NCBI GenBank assembly: GCA_964486075.1 | Contig: CAZALU010000014.1 | Coordinates: 1 to 50,237 of the forward strand | Source: JAHIJO01 sp964486075 | GTDB lineage: Bacteria > Verrucomicrobiota > Kiritimatiellia > JAAZAB01 | Direction: 5' to 3' | DNA: 50,237 nt | Shown here: positions 24,737-37,633 of the stretch, piece after piece | How positions within the stretch are numbered: the first letter of the stretch is position 1 | Layout of the letters: each line of letters opens with the position of its first letter | The notes under the pieces: model-generated | What the model was told of the DNA's origin: nothing | Seen by the model: the letters and a program-made list of their open reading frames with translations, nothing else | Database searches by the model: none | Position numbers and translations under genes: made by a program

Positions 24737-27700
24737 TTAATCCAATAATTTTTTTAATTTCTGGGACGCATCGTCCGCCGCCGTCGGCAACGCTTCTTCT
24801 GGAATCGGCGGAACCAGCGCAACGAGCTTGATAAATTTATTGGCTGAGAAACCTACCCCGGCGGGAATCAAGTGCCCCATGATCACGTTTTCTTTGAACC
24901 CAAACAATTTATCGGACTTGCCGAGCGTGGATGCTTCGGTCAGCACCCGCGTAGTATCCTGGAACGATGCCGCCGAAATAAAGCTCTCGGTTTCCAGCGA
25001 AGCCTTGGTAACCCCCAACAAAGCCGGGGCAGCTTCCGCCGGGCGTTTCCCTTCGTTCATGGCCTGCTGGTTAACAAGTTGGAACCGGTTTTTATCAATC
25101 AGCTCGCCCCACATGAATTCGGTTTCACCGGAATCCGTGATCCGCACTTTTTTCAGCATCTGGCGCACGATCACCTCGATATGCTTGTCGTTGATCTCCA
25201 CGCCTTGCAGGCGATAAACCTCCTGAACCTCGTTGACCAGATATTCCTGCAACATTTGCGGTCCGCAGACCTCCAAGATTTCCTGCGGCACGACCGGCCC
25301 TTCTGTGAGCGGTTCTCCCTTTTCAACGCGATCGCCATCGAACACAATAATATGCCGGCCCATCGGAATGATGTGTTCTTCCTCACCGCCAGTCGCAGAA
25401 TCCCGTACTACGAGGCGGCGCCCGTTGCGATGAATGCCGCCAAAAACCACTATGCCGGCAATCTTGGAAATTTCCGCGGAATCCTTGGGACGTCGGGCTT
25501 CGAACAATTCGGCCACTCGCGGCAAGCCACCGGTAATATCCCGAGTTTTCGCTTCCTTGCGGGGCGTCTTGGCCAGTACCGATCCGGCCTGGACCGCGCT
25601 GCCCTTGGCGACCACCACGTGCGCTCCAGAAGGCATACTGACACTGCCGCGCACGGCACCGGTGTCGGGGTCCTTAATCAGGATCTGGGGTTGGATATCC
25701 TCGTGGTAGTCCAGGATCACTATGCCCTTGAGCCCGGTCGCGGCATCGACCTCGACCTTCATGGTCACATTCTCCACAAAATCATGGAACTGGATCACAC
25801 CGCTTTGCTCGGCAATGATCGGCACGCTATGCGGTTCCCACCTGGCAAAGACCTGACCTTTAGTCACTAGGCCGCCATCCGGCACAGAAATCACGCTACC
25901 AGCCATCAAGGAGTGTAGTTCCAATGCATTACCATCCTTGTCATTGATGATCGCCCGTGCATTCTTATTAAGAATGATATGATTATTATCGAAATCCTTG
26001 ACGACGCGCGCGTTCTCGTACTGAATTATCCCGTTGTTGCGTGCCGCGATCTGGGGCTGAACCGCTCGCGAACTCGCCGTGCCGCCGATATGGAACGTCC
26101 GCATGGTCAACTGGGTGCCAGGCTCGCCAATGGATTGCGCCGCAATAATACCGGTGGCTGTGCCCAATTCCACCTGGCGATCGGTTGTCAGGTCGCGGCC
26201 GTAACATTTGGCACACACTCCCCGCCGCGATTCGCAGGTCAGCACGCTCCTGATTTTTACCTTGTCGATGCCGCTCTGCTCAATTCGCGCGGCATCAATT
26301 TCGTTGATATCCTGGCCGGCCGCCACGATGACTTCACGTTTCTTATTCCCGAAGGCGAGCGGATTACGGATGTCTTCGAGTGCCGTGCGTCCGAAGATCC
26401 GCGCACTCAAGGGAATTTCCATGACACCGTTAATCGCGCTGACCTCGATGCCATTCAAGGTGTTGCAGTCCTGTTCGGTGATGATCACGTCCTGGGCCAC
26501 GTCCACGAGCTTGCGGGTCAGGTAGCCGGCGTCAGCAGTCTTCAGCGCCGTATCGGCCAAGCCTTTACGGGCGCCATGAGTGCTAATGAAATATTCCAGC
26601 ACGCTCAATCCCTGGCGAAAATTGGCAATGATCGGTTGCTCGATGATTTCACCGGACGGCTTGGCCATCAGGCCGCGCATGCCAGCCAGCTGGCGAATCT
26701 GTTGACGGCTGCCCCGGGCGCCGGAATCGACCATCATGAAAAGCGGGTTAGGCAGCGCCGAACCGTTGTTGTCCTGGATGGCCTTGAACATCGTGCTGGC
26801 GATCTCCTCAGTGGAGCGGGTCCAAATATCGATGATTTTATTATAACGCTCGCCGTCGGTAATCACACCCTTACGATATTGCTTGTCGACATCCGCGATC
26901 TGCTCTCTTGAGTCAGCGATGATCTGGCTCTTTTCCTGGGGGATGATCATATCCACCAGCCCAATGGAAACCCCGGTCAGCGTGGCATGCTCAAAGCCCA
27001 AGACCTTGATCCGGTCCAGCACCAGTATGGTTTCCGGCTGGCCGGCCACGTGGTAGCATTTCCAGATAATGGCACTGAGCTGTTTCTTGGTGACCACGTT
27101 GTTGATAAAGCCCACCGATTTTGGAAACACCCGGTTGAAGAAAACACGGCCCACGGTCGTCGTGATCACTCGCAGATCGGGGTTGCCATAGACTGTTGGG
27201 GGAAGGTCCTTGTTCTGGTCCCAATCCGGGTTGCGCAAGCGGATCTGGGTATGGACTTTGACCTCACCCAGATCATAAGCCAATTGCACCTCGTCGTAGT
27301 TTTCAAAGATCGGCAGGTGATCCTGTCCCGGTTTGAGTTCCTCTTTGAGCCCAACCGGTTTCATGGTCAGGTAATACACACCAAGGGCGATATCCTGCGT
27401 CGGAGTCATAACCGGCTTGCCGCTGGAAGGCGAAAACAGGTTATTGGTGGACAACATCATCAAGCGAGACTCCAGTTGGGCCTCGATCGAAAGCGGGACG
27501 TGCACCGCCATCTGGTCTCCATCGAAATCGGCGTTAAAGGCCGTGCAGACCAACGGATGAATCTGGATGGCATCCCCCTCGATGAGCACCGGCTCAAAAG
27601 CCTGAATGCTGAGACGATGCAGGGTCGGCGCCCGGTTGAGCATGACGGTCTTGCCCTTGACCACCTCGTCCAGCGCATCCCAAACTTCGTCGGACTGGCT

Positions 27701-28909
27701 TTCCATCATCTTCTTGGCGCCACGAATGGTATGCACAACGCCCTTCTCTTTTAATTTATGGATAACGAAGGGCTCGAACAGGACCAGTGCCATTTTCTTG
27801 GGCAAGCCGCATTGCGACAGAGTTAACTCGGGGCCCACCACGATCACCGAGCGCCCGGAATAATCGACGCGCTTGCCAAGCAGGTTCTGGCGGAAACGTC
27901 CTTGCTTGCCTTTGAGCATGTCGCTGAGCGATTTGAGAGGGCGATTGCCAGCACCCACGACCGGACGACCGTGCCGTCCGTTATCCATCAGTGCGTCAAC
28001 GGCTTCCTGCAACATGCGCTTCTCGTTGCAGATGATGACATCGGGAGTCTTGAGTATTAAAAGGTTTTTCAGCCGGTTGTTGCGATTGATAACTCGCCGA
28101 TACAAATCGTTCAGGTCAGAGGTGGCAAACCGTCCGCCTTCGAGCGGCACCAACGGCCGCAAATCGGGAGGAATCACCGGCAGGACTTCCAAAAACATCC
28201 ATTCCGGTCGAATGTTTTTCAAGCGCATGTTTTCAAAAAGCTTCATACGCTTGGCAATCTTCTTGCGCGTCTGCTGGCTATGCGTCGTGTTCATCTGCGC
28301 TTCCAGCTCGACCATGATCTTGCCAAGGTCTATTTTTTTCATCAAGTCGCGCAGGGCCTCAGCCCCGATCTTGGCCACGAACTCATCAGGGTATTTTGCC
28401 TGAGCTTCCCGGTATTCCTCCTCCTTGAGGACCTGCTTTTCATGCAGGGGGGTTTTACCGGGATCAACGACAATATAATCCTCATAATAAAGAATGCGCT
28501 CCAAGGTGCGAACGGACAAGTCGAGCACGAGGCCCAGTCGACTCGGCGCACACTTAAAAAACCAGATGTGGGACACCGGCACGGCCAGCTCAATATGCGC
28601 CATGCGCACCCGGCGAACTCGCGACTGCGTGACTTCAACCCCGCAGCGGTCGCAGACAACACCCTTGTGCTTGATCCGCTTATATTTTCCGCAACTGCAT
28701 TCCCAGTCGCGCTGCGGACCAAAAATCCGCTCACAGAACAGTCCGCCACGCTCTGGCTTATAAGTTCGATAATTAATTGTTTCCGGATTCTTAACTTCGC
28801 CGAAGCTCCAAGAACGGATTGTCTCCGGTGAAGTTAGCCCGATGCTGACCATGTCGAAGTTGGTCTGCTTTTCTCCGTCAGGATTACGCTTGGGGTCAAT
28901 CGTGTCCAC
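24737..28909 (-). CDS. rpoC: DNA-directed RNA polymerase subunit beta'
   Basis: 1390 residues. N-terminal zinc site Cys71, Cys73, Cys86, Cys89; catalytic Mg loop NADFDGDQ with Asp461, Asp463 and Asp465; second zinc site CESRRGVCAKCYGRD further on. Trigger-loop region GEPGTQLTMRTFHIGGTAS is intact. Length and order are as in typical Gram-negative bacteria. Confidence 0.99.
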   Translation of the reverse strand: MDTIDPKRNPDGEKQTNFDMVSIGLTSPETIRSWSFGEVKNPETINYRTYKPERGGLFCERIFGPQRDWECSCGKYKRIKHKGVVCDRCGVEVTQSRVRRVRMAHIELAVPVSHIWFFKCAPSRLGLVLDLSVRTLERILYYEDYIVVDPGKTPLHEKQVLKEEEYREAQAKYPDEFVAKIGAEALRDLMKKIDLGKIMVELEAQMNTTHSQQTRKKIAKRMKLFENMRLKNIRPEWMFLEVLPVIPPDLRPLVPLEGGRFATSDLNDLYRRVINRNNRLKNLLILKTPDVIICNEKRMLQEAVDALMDNGRHGRPVVGAGNRPLKSLSDMLKGKQGRFRQNLLGKRVDYSGRSVIVVGPELTLSQCGLPKKMALVLFEPFVIHKLKEKGVVHTIRGAKKMMESQSDEVWDALDEVVKGKTVMLNRAPTLHRLSIQAFEPVLIEGDAIQIHPLVCTAFNADFDGDQMAVHVPLSIEAQLESRLMMLSTNNLFSPSSGKPVMTPTQDIALGVYYLTMKPVGLKEELKPGQDHLPIFENYDEVQLAYDLGEVKVHTQIRLRNPDWDQNKDLPPTVYGNPDLRVITTTVGRVFFNRVFPKSVGFINNVVTKKQLSAIIWKCYHVAGQPETILVLDRIKVLGFEHATLTGVSIGLVDMIIPQEKSQIIADSREQIADVDKQYRKGVITDGERYNKIIDIWTRSTEEIASTMFKAIQDNNGSALPNPLFMMVDSGARGSRQQIRQLAGMRGLMAKPSGEIIEQPIIANFRQGLSVLEYFISTHGARKGLADTALKTADAGYLTRKLVDVAQDVIITEQDCNTLNGIEVSAINGVMEIPLSARIFGRTALEDIRNPLAFGNKKREVIVAAGQDINEIDAARIEQSGIDKVKIRSVLTCESRRGVCAKCYGRDLTTDRQVELGTATGIIAAQSIGEPGTQLTMRTFHIGGTASSRAVQPQIAARNNGIIQYENARVVKDFDNNHIILNKNARAIINDKDGNALELHSLMAGSVISVPDGGLVTKGQVFARWEPHSVPIIAEQSGVIQFHDFVENVTMKVEVDAATGLKGIVILDYHEDIQPQILIKDPDTGAVRGSVSMPSGAHVVVAKGSAVQAGSVLAKTPRKEAKTRDITGGLPRVAELFEARRPKDSAEISKIAGIVVFGGIHRNGRRLVVRDSATGGEEEHIIPMGRHIIVFDGDRVEKGEPLTEGPVVPQEILEVCGPQMLQEYLVNEVQEVYRLQGVEINDKHIEVIVRQMLKKVRITDSGETEFMWGELIDKNRFQLVNQQAMNEGKRPAEAAPALLGVTKASLETESFISAASFQDTTRVLTEASTLGKSDKLFGFKENVIMGHLIPAGVGFSANKFIKLVALVPPIPEEALPTAADDASQKLKKLLD

Positions 28910-28980
28910 CCATACCTCCTGTCATTCCACAGAATCGCCACACCGCACCACCAACATTTTGCCTAACCCGCCCGTCCGAA

Positions 28981-29005
28981 GCTCCTCCCGACAGGAGCAG
29001 CTCCG
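28981..29005. repeat. Hairpin sequences in the rpoB-rpoC spacer
   Basis: GCTCCT (28981-28986) and AGGAGC (28993-28998) pair around CCCGAC. GGAGC A GCTCC (28995-29005) can form an overlapping alternative stem. The 114-bp rpoB-rpoC spacer is longer than most gaps in the array. No U-tract follows. Confidence 0.5.
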
Positions 29006-29023
29006 GTGCGGGCATAGGCCTGC

Positions 29024-32791
<3,768 letters not shown>

Positions 32792-32886
32792 TCAGCACCT
32801 TTTCCGCAATAATTAAAAAACATTCCAACGATCCGATATGTCCGACCTTGCCCAGATACTGACGATCCGGCATGGCAGCATACGGC

Positions 32887-33333
32887 TTACTTGATTTCGG
32901 CTTTGGCGCCGGCCTTTTCCAGCTGTTCCTTAATCTTGGCTGCGTCTTCCTTGGACACGCCTTCCTTAACCGTCTTAGGCGCCCCCTCGACCAAGTCCTT
33001 GGATTCCTTCAAGCCCAAGCCGGTAATGGCCCGGACTTCCTTGATGACTTGGATCTTCTGGGCTCCCATGCTGGTCAGCACCACGGCAAATTCCGTCTGA
33101 ACCTCCGCCGCTTTACCGCCGGTCGAACCCGCATCCGCCGCCATCGGCATCATGCCCATGGGCGCCGCCGCTGAAACGCCCAAGCGTTGTTCCAGAGCTT
33201 TCACCAGTTGGGACAGCTCCAGCACGCTGATCGTTTCAACCCAGTCAACGAAATCCGCCATTTTGCCTTGCACCTTAACTTCCGCGTCCTGGGAAGGCGC
33301 GGCTGCCGTTTCTGTTGTCACTGCTTCAAGCAT
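32887..33333 (-). CDS. rplL: 50S ribosomal protein L7/L12 with an N-terminal extension
   Basis: Stalk protein that recruits GTPase factors. The core begins MADFVDWVETISVLELSQL at residue 25, followed by an Ala/Met/Gly hinge and the C-terminal domain (FAVVLTSMGAQKIQVIKEVR, TGLGLKESKDLVEGAP). Total 148 residues against ~121-128 usually. The ATG at 33333 has a strong GAGGAG 8 nt upstream, so the 24-residue Thr/Ala/acidic leader is probably real. Confidence 0.96.
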   Translation of the reverse strand: MLEAVTTETAAAPSQDAEVKVQGKMADFVDWVETISVLELSQLVKALEQRLGVSAAAPMGMMPMAADAGSTGGKAAEVQTEFAVVLTSMGAQKIQVIKEVRAITGLGLKESKDLVEGAPKTVKEGVSKEDAAKIKEQLEKAGAKAEIK

Positions 33334-33345
33334 GGCTGTTTCTCC

Positions 33346-33885
33346 TCAACTAACCGTTTGTTCTATTTTCGATTGATTTTTTTTATCCTGCGCGGCCTGC
33401 AGCACATAAAGCAGGCTCAGCACCTTCTGGTTCAAGACACCGGCCAGCTGAACCATGGGCGCCGCCAACGTGCCGGCCAACATGGCATACAAAACCGGAC
33501 GAGCCGGTAGTTTAACCAGGACATCCATATCGGCGGGCGTGAAACAACGTCCTTCTAAACGTCCCAGTTTGATCAGAGGCAAATGCTGCTCATCCAAGAA
33601 AACCTTCAACAGCTTGGCCGCCTCGACGGCATCACCGGATCCCGAAATCAGCGCAGTGGGTCCGACCATGGCAGCATTGGGCACTCCCAAGTTCAGCTCG
33701 TCCATCACCCGTTTGCACTGTCGGTTCGGCACAACATGCAACTGAGCCTGAAGTTTGGCCAGCCGCTGGCGCAGGTCACTTATCTGTCGGACCTGCATGC
33801 CGCGGTAGTCCGCGAGAATGATATACGTGGCGTTGACAAGCCACGAACGGATCTCATCACTAATCGATTTCTTTTCCAGCCTCAT
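33346..33885 (-). CDS. rplJ: 50S ribosomal protein L10
   Basis: Stalk base, 179 residues. Start at 33885 gives MRLEKKSISDEIRSWLVNAT then YIILADYRGM, the normal N-terminal domain; the frame is open 26 codons further but without family match. A 94-bp spacer to rplA would be the place for an L10-type autoregulatory leader, but I could not confirm one. Confidence 0.95.
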   Translation of the reverse strand: MRLEKKSISDEIRSWLVNATYIILADYRGMQVRQISDLRQRLAKLQAQLHVVPNRQCKRVMDELNLGVPNAAMVGPTALISGSGDAVEAAKLLKVFLDEQHLPLIKLGRLEGRCFTPADMDVLVKLPARPVLYAMLAGTLAAPMVQLAGVLNQKVLSLLYVLQAAQDKKNQSKIEQTVS

Positions 33886-33979
33886 GTTTTTCCCGTTTTC
33901 AACCAACCATTTTTTAAAATTTCCCGCCGGATTTCCAGACCAAACTTCGCGGCTGGCAGCCATAAAAAATTAGTTCGAA

Positions 33980-34672
33980 TCAGGCGCCGCTCTCGCTGAC
34001 GCGCACTTGCAATCCCGCCCCCATAGTGGAGCTGATCACACAGCGCTTGATAAAAGCCCCCTTGGCAGCCGCTGGCCGGGAAGCCAGGGCGGCATCCATC
34101 ACAGCCCGAGCGTTCTCCAGCAGCTTGATAGCGTCGAACGTCCGTTTGCCGAAAGGCACTTGAAGATTGCCGTGCCGATCCATGCGAAATTCAACTCGGC
34201 CCGCCTGAAACTGCTGCACAGCGGACGCGACATCGTCGGTGACGGTACCGGTTTTAGGGTTCGGCATCAGCCCCCGCGGACCAAGGAATTTACCCAGCTT
34301 GCGGACTTCCTTCATGGCGTCGGTTGTGGCAATCGCCACATCGAAAGCGGTATAACCACCTTGTATCTTGGCGATCAGGTCCTCGTAGCCCACTTCGGCG
34401 GCGCCAGCAGCCTTGGCGGCATCGGCGGCGGCGCCGGTGGCAAACACCAGCACGCGCACGGTCTTACCCGTGCCGTGCGGCAGCACAACCGTACCCCGCA
34501 CCGTCTGCTCCGATTTCTTAAAGTCGATCCCGAGCCGGAAGGCAATATCCATGGTCTCGTCAAACTTGGCGGCCGGATTGTCCTTAATGAACGCGATGGC
34601 CTCGTCCAGCTCGTACACCTTTTCCGCCAGCTTGGTTTTGATGCCGCGATAACGTTTGCCGTGCCTAATCAT
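33980..34672 (-). CDS. rplA: 50S ribosomal protein L1
   Basis: 230 residues: MIRHGKRYRGIKTKLAEKVY, VVLPHGTGKTVRVLVFATG and GPRGLMPNPKTGTVTDDV are family signatures. It begins 3 bp after rplK; in E. coli L1 represses this pair. Confidence 0.98.
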   Translation of the reverse strand: MIRHGKRYRGIKTKLAEKVYELDEAIAFIKDNPAAKFDETMDIAFRLGIDFKKSEQTVRGTVVLPHGTGKTVRVLVFATGAAADAAKAAGAAEVGYEDLIAKIQGGYTAFDVAIATTDAMKEVRKLGKFLGPRGLMPNPKTGTVTDDVASAVQQFQAGRVEFRMDRHGNLQVPFGKRTFDAIKLLENARAVMDAALASRPAAAKGAFIKRCVISSTMGAGLQVRVSESGA

Positions 34673-34675
34673 GAT

Positions 34676-35101
34676 TTAATCCACCACTTCAACGCCCATA
34701 TTCCGGGCAGTTCCCTCAATGATCAGCATCGCCCGATCTTCATGAGTTGTATTCAAATCCTTAAGTTTGGCCCGGGCAATTTCCCGAATCTGAGCCCGCG
34801 TGACCTTACCAACCTTGTCGCGATTCGGCACAGCCGAGCCCTTAGCCAGCCCGGCCGCCTGTTTGAGCAGCGCGGCAGCGGGCGGACTTTTGGTAATAAA
34901 CGTAAAAGATTTGTCATGGAACACAGTGATCACCACTGGGATCACCATGCCCGCTTGGGCCTGGGTAGCGGCGTTAAACTCCTTGCAGAAAGCCATTATG
35001 TTCACGCCTTGTTGGCCCAAGGCCGGACCCACCGGCGGCGCCGGATTGGCTTGCCCAGCCGGAATCTGCAGTTTAATCACAGCTGCAACTTTTTTTGCCA
35101 T
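34676..35101 (-). CDS. rplK: 50S ribosomal protein L11
   Basis: 141 residues: VIKLQIPAGQANPAPPVGPA, GQQGVNIMAFCKEFNAAT and the C-terminal rRNA-binding MLIIEGTARNMGVEV. Binds the GTPase centre of 23S rRNA. Confidence 0.98.
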   Translation of the reverse strand: MAKKVAAVIKLQIPAGQANPAPPVGPALGQQGVNIMAFCKEFNAATQAQAGMVIPVVITVFHDKSFTFITKSPPAAALLKQAAGLAKGSAVPNRDKVGKVTRAQIREIARAKLKDLNTTHEDRAMLIIEGTARNMGVEVVD

Positions 35102-35149
35102 ATTCTATCCCTTATCCGAAAATCGGCCGCGCCAGCTTGCCGTCTACGC

Positions 35150-35698
35150 TTAAACGTGTTCCACCTGCCAATATTCGAGTTCCACCGGAGCGGTTCGTCC
35201 AAAAATAGAGACTTGCACTTTCAACTTGCCGCGCTCCGGATCCACTTCCTCGATCACCCCGCTGAAATTCAAGAACGGCCCATCATTGACCTTAATGGTT
35301 TCGCCGGGTTCAAAGGCAACCTTCGGCTTAACCTTTTCTTTTTTATCGCTGATCTGGTACAAAATAGCGTCAATTTCGCTCTGCCGGAGCGGCACGGGAC
35401 GATCCCCACCGACGAACCCAATTACGCCCGGCGTCTCATTGACATAATACCAGGAGCGTTCATTAAGCTTGCCGCCATCATCGTACAAGCACATCTGGAT
35501 CAGCACATAACCCGGATAAAAAAGTCGCGTGATTGTCGTCTTTTTGCCGCGTTTTACTTCCGAGACCTTTTCGGACGGGATCGAAATTTCGCCGACGTTA
35601 TCACCCATTTCCTCGGTTTTAACGCGCCGTTCCAAACTTTCCTTGACCTTGGCCTCTTTGCCGGTCATCGCATGTATGACAAACCACTGCTTCTCCAT
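35150..35698 (-). CDS. nusG: Transcription elongation/termination factor NusG
   Basis: 182 residues from the ATG at 35698 (MEKQWFVIHAMTGKEAKVKE). The NGN domain ends near GFVGGDRPVPL, and a C-terminal KOW domain is visible (FEPGETIKVNDGPFLNFSGV). An in-frame ATG 24 bp upstream is less likely by alignment. Confidence 0.96.
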   Translation of the reverse strand: MEKQWFVIHAMTGKEAKVKESLERRVKTEEMGDNVGEISIPSEKVSEVKRGKKTTITRLFYPGYVLIQMCLYDDGGKLNERSWYYVNETPGVIGFVGGDRPVPLRQSEIDAILYQISDKKEKVKPKVAFEPGETIKVNDGPFLNFSGVIEEVDPERGKLKVQVSIFGRTAPVELEYWQVEHV

Positions 35699-35726
35699 AA
35701 GCACCCCCGGCAGCCACTGCATCCAG

Positions 35727-35927
35727 TCACAGGATCAATTTCAGGATTTTCATTAGCACAAAATCGCTGAGCGCGACAAAGAGCGCCAAGGCCATCACGG
35801 ACAATATCACAACCCGTGTGGAGTCAATCAGCTCAGAACGGGTAGGCCAGCTGGACTTCTTAAGTTCCTCGCCGACATCGCCAAAAAAAGCCAAAGTATT
35901 GGCGACGAATGCCTTGATCTTTTCCAC
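35727..35927 (-). CDS. secE: Protein translocase subunit SecE
   Basis: Single-span translocon subunit. The likely start is GTG at 35927 (VEKIKAFVANTLAFFGDVGE), 8 nt after AAGGGGG, giving 66 residues; the frame is open 12 codons upstream. The amphipathic ELKKSSWPTRSELIDSTRVV motif precedes one transmembrane helix. It lies immediately upstream of nusG, as usual. Confidence 0.93.
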   Translation of the reverse strand: MEKIKAFVANTLAFFGDVGEELKKSSWPTRSELIDSTRVVILSVMALALFVALSDFVLMKILKLIL

Positions 35928-36026
35928 AATCACCGCCCCCTTCGTATCGCCGCAAAAAACCACCGGCTCGTTTCCGACAGCAAAAAAAGAACATCTACCG
36001 CCACACTATATACACTATATCCTGGG

Positions 36027-36099
36027 CAGGCCAGGGGGGACTTGAACCCTCAACTCCCGGTTTTGGAGACCGGTACTCTGCCAATTGAGCTACTGGCCT
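36027..36099 (-). tRNA. trnW: tRNA-Trp (anticodon CCA)
   Basis: 73 nt. Acceptor stem AGGCCAG/CTGGCCT, D arm with AGCTCAATTGGCAGAG, anticodon stem CCGGT/ACCGG enclosing CTCCAAA, T arm GGTTCAAGTCC. Discriminator G; the 3' CCA is not encoded. Located between rpmG and secE, as in many bacteria. Confidence 0.96.
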
Positions 36100-36112
36100 T
36101 CCATTAATATTG

Positions 36113-36265
36113 CTACCGAGTTTCGCGATGTTGTGTATGTTTACGATCAAATCGGCAGAATTTTTTCAGCTCCAGCCTGTCAGGAGTATTCTTTTTATCC
36201 TTGGTTGTCGTATAATTCCGACGCTTACATTCAGTGCAAGCCAATGTAATTATTTCTCTTACCAT
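36113..36265 (-). CDS. rpmG: 50S ribosomal protein L33
   Basis: Short ORF read from the gap: 50 residues, MVREIITLACTECKRRNYTT ... RLELKKFCRFDRKHTQHRET. Cys10, Cys13 and Cys37 are kept, but the fourth usual zinc cysteine is Asp40. It sits 13 bp before tRNA-Trp and 80 bp after tuf. Confidence 0.93.
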   Translation of the reverse strand: MVREIITLACTECKRRNYTTTKDKKNTPDRLELKKFCRFDRKHTQHRETR

Positions 36266-36345
36266 GATATCAGAGTCTCCCTGACGCAAAACCTATGCGC
36301 TGCCTAGACACACCGCTCGGATCGGATCTACACCGGTCGCGGTCA

Positions 36346-37554
36346 TCATTTTATGACTTCGATCACTTGGCCGGCGCCAACGGTCCGCCCGCCTTCGCGG
36401 ATAGCGAATCGTACACCCTTTTCCATGGCAATCGGAACGATCAACTTGACTTCGATTTCAATATTATCGCCCGGCATCACCATTTCCACATTCTCCGGCA
36501 GAAACACCTCGCCGGTCACGTCGGTGGTCCGAAAATAGAATTGGGGACGATATCCCTTGAAAAACGAGGTGTGTCGTCCGCCTTCTTCCTTGCTCAGGAT
36601 ATAGACTTGCCCCTTGAAATTAGTATGCGGCGTGATGCTTCCCGGCTTGGCCAGCACCTGCCCGCGCTCAACGTCTTCCTTGCGAGTGCCCCGCAGCAGG
36701 CAGCCGATATTATCGCCGGCCTGCCCCTGGTCCAGCAGCTTGCGGAACATTTCCACGCCGGTCACAACCGTTTTTTGCGTATCTCGCAGGCCCACGATTT
36801 CAACATCTTCGCCAACCTTGATCAGCCCGCGTTCCACGCGTCCGGTCACCACCGTGCCCCGGCCTTCGATGGAAAACACATCTTCGATCGGCATCAAGAA
36901 AGCCTGGTCAAGAATACGAACCGGCTCGACAATGTAGTTATCCAGAGCGTCCATCAACTCTTGGATGCATTTTGCATCCGGGTCATCACCCGACGTCACG
37001 TTCATGGCCTTCAACGCGCTGCCGCGGATAATCGGCGTCTTATCGCCGGGAAACTGATAACTGGTCAGCAGGTCACGAATTTCGAGCTCGACCAGATCCA
37101 GCAATTCCGCATCGTCCACGGTATCGACCTTGTTCAGGAAGACGACGATGGAGGGCACGCCCACCTGACGGGCCAGCAATATGTGTTCCCGCGTCTGCGG
37201 CATAGGACCGTCGGAAGCGCTGACCACCAGAATCGCGCCATCCATTTGCGCGGCACCGGTAATCATATTCTTGACGTAGTCGGCATGGCCCGGGCAGTCC
37301 ACATGCGCGTAATGGCGCTTGTCGCTGGAATATTCCACGTGCGAAGTGGCGATCGTCAGAATTTTGGTCGGATCGCGGCGGCCCTGGGATTCAGACGCCT
37401 TGGCAACCTGGTCGTAGCTGATGAAATCGCTCATGCCTTTCATCGACTGCACCTTGGTGATGGCGGCTGTCAAAGTCGTCTTGCCATGGTCCACGTGCCC
37501 GATGGTTCCCACGTTCACATGCGGTTTGGTGCGCTCAAACTTTTCTTTTGCCAT
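36346..37554 (-). CDS. tuf: Elongation factor Tu with a non-canonical switch I
   Basis: Delivers aminoacyl-tRNA to the ribosome. 402 residues with G1 GHVDHGKT (19-26), G3 DCPGH (86-90), G4 NKVD (141-144) and normal domains 2 and 3 (e.g. TGRVERG, GGRHTSFFKGYRPQFYFR). Switch I differs: where E. coli has EEKARGITINTSHVEY, this protein has SQGRRDPTKILTIATSHVEY (56-75), about five residues longer, without the Arg-Gly but keeping the Mg-ligand Thr (Thr67). I recall the same style in planctomycete EF-Tu. The reading frame is clean. It is the only tuf in the window and lies next to tRNA-Thr, not behind fusA. Confidence 0.98.
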   Translation of the reverse strand: MAKEKFERTKPHVNVGTIGHVDHGKTTLTAAITKVQSMKGMSDFISYDQVAKASESQGRRDPTKILTIATSHVEYSSDKRHYAHVDCPGHADYVKNMITGAAQMDGAILVVSASDGPMPQTREHILLARQVGVPSIVVFLNKVDTVDDAELLDLVELEIRDLLTSYQFPGDKTPIIRGSALKAMNVTSGDDPDAKCIQELMDALDNYIVEPVRILDQAFLMPIEDVFSIEGRGTVVTGRVERGLIKVGEDVEIVGLRDTQKTVVTGVEMFRKLLDQGQAGDNIGCLLRGTRKEDVERGQVLAKPGSITPHTNFKGQVYILSKEEGGRHTSFFKGYRPQFYFRTTDVTGEVFLPENVEMVMPGDNIEIEVKLIVPIAMEKGVRFAIREGGRTVGAGQVIEVIK

Positions 37555-37633
37555 GACCTGTATCCTTCCTGTTTAGCTTACTTATTACACTTGCGGTTCC
37601 AGCTTTTACCCCAGCCTCAAAGCGCGCTGCAGC

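Noticed and set aside
24737..28909. Intein or split in rpoC or rpoB
   Set aside because: Both subunits run through all expected conserved blocks without an inserted block of intein size.
33886..33979. L10-type autoregulatory leader
   Set aside because: The 94-bp spacer is in the right place, but I could not identify the conserved kink-turn structure by eye.
34007..35770. 587-codon open frame on the + strand
   Set aside because: It is exactly antisense to rplA, rplK and nusG, which are certain. Its His/Leu/Arg-rich translation resembles no protein; long antisense frames arise from the codon bias of these genes.
36000..36030. tRNA cluster beyond Trp and Thr
   Set aside because: No other cloverleaf or T-arm consensus was found around 35.9-37.8 kb.
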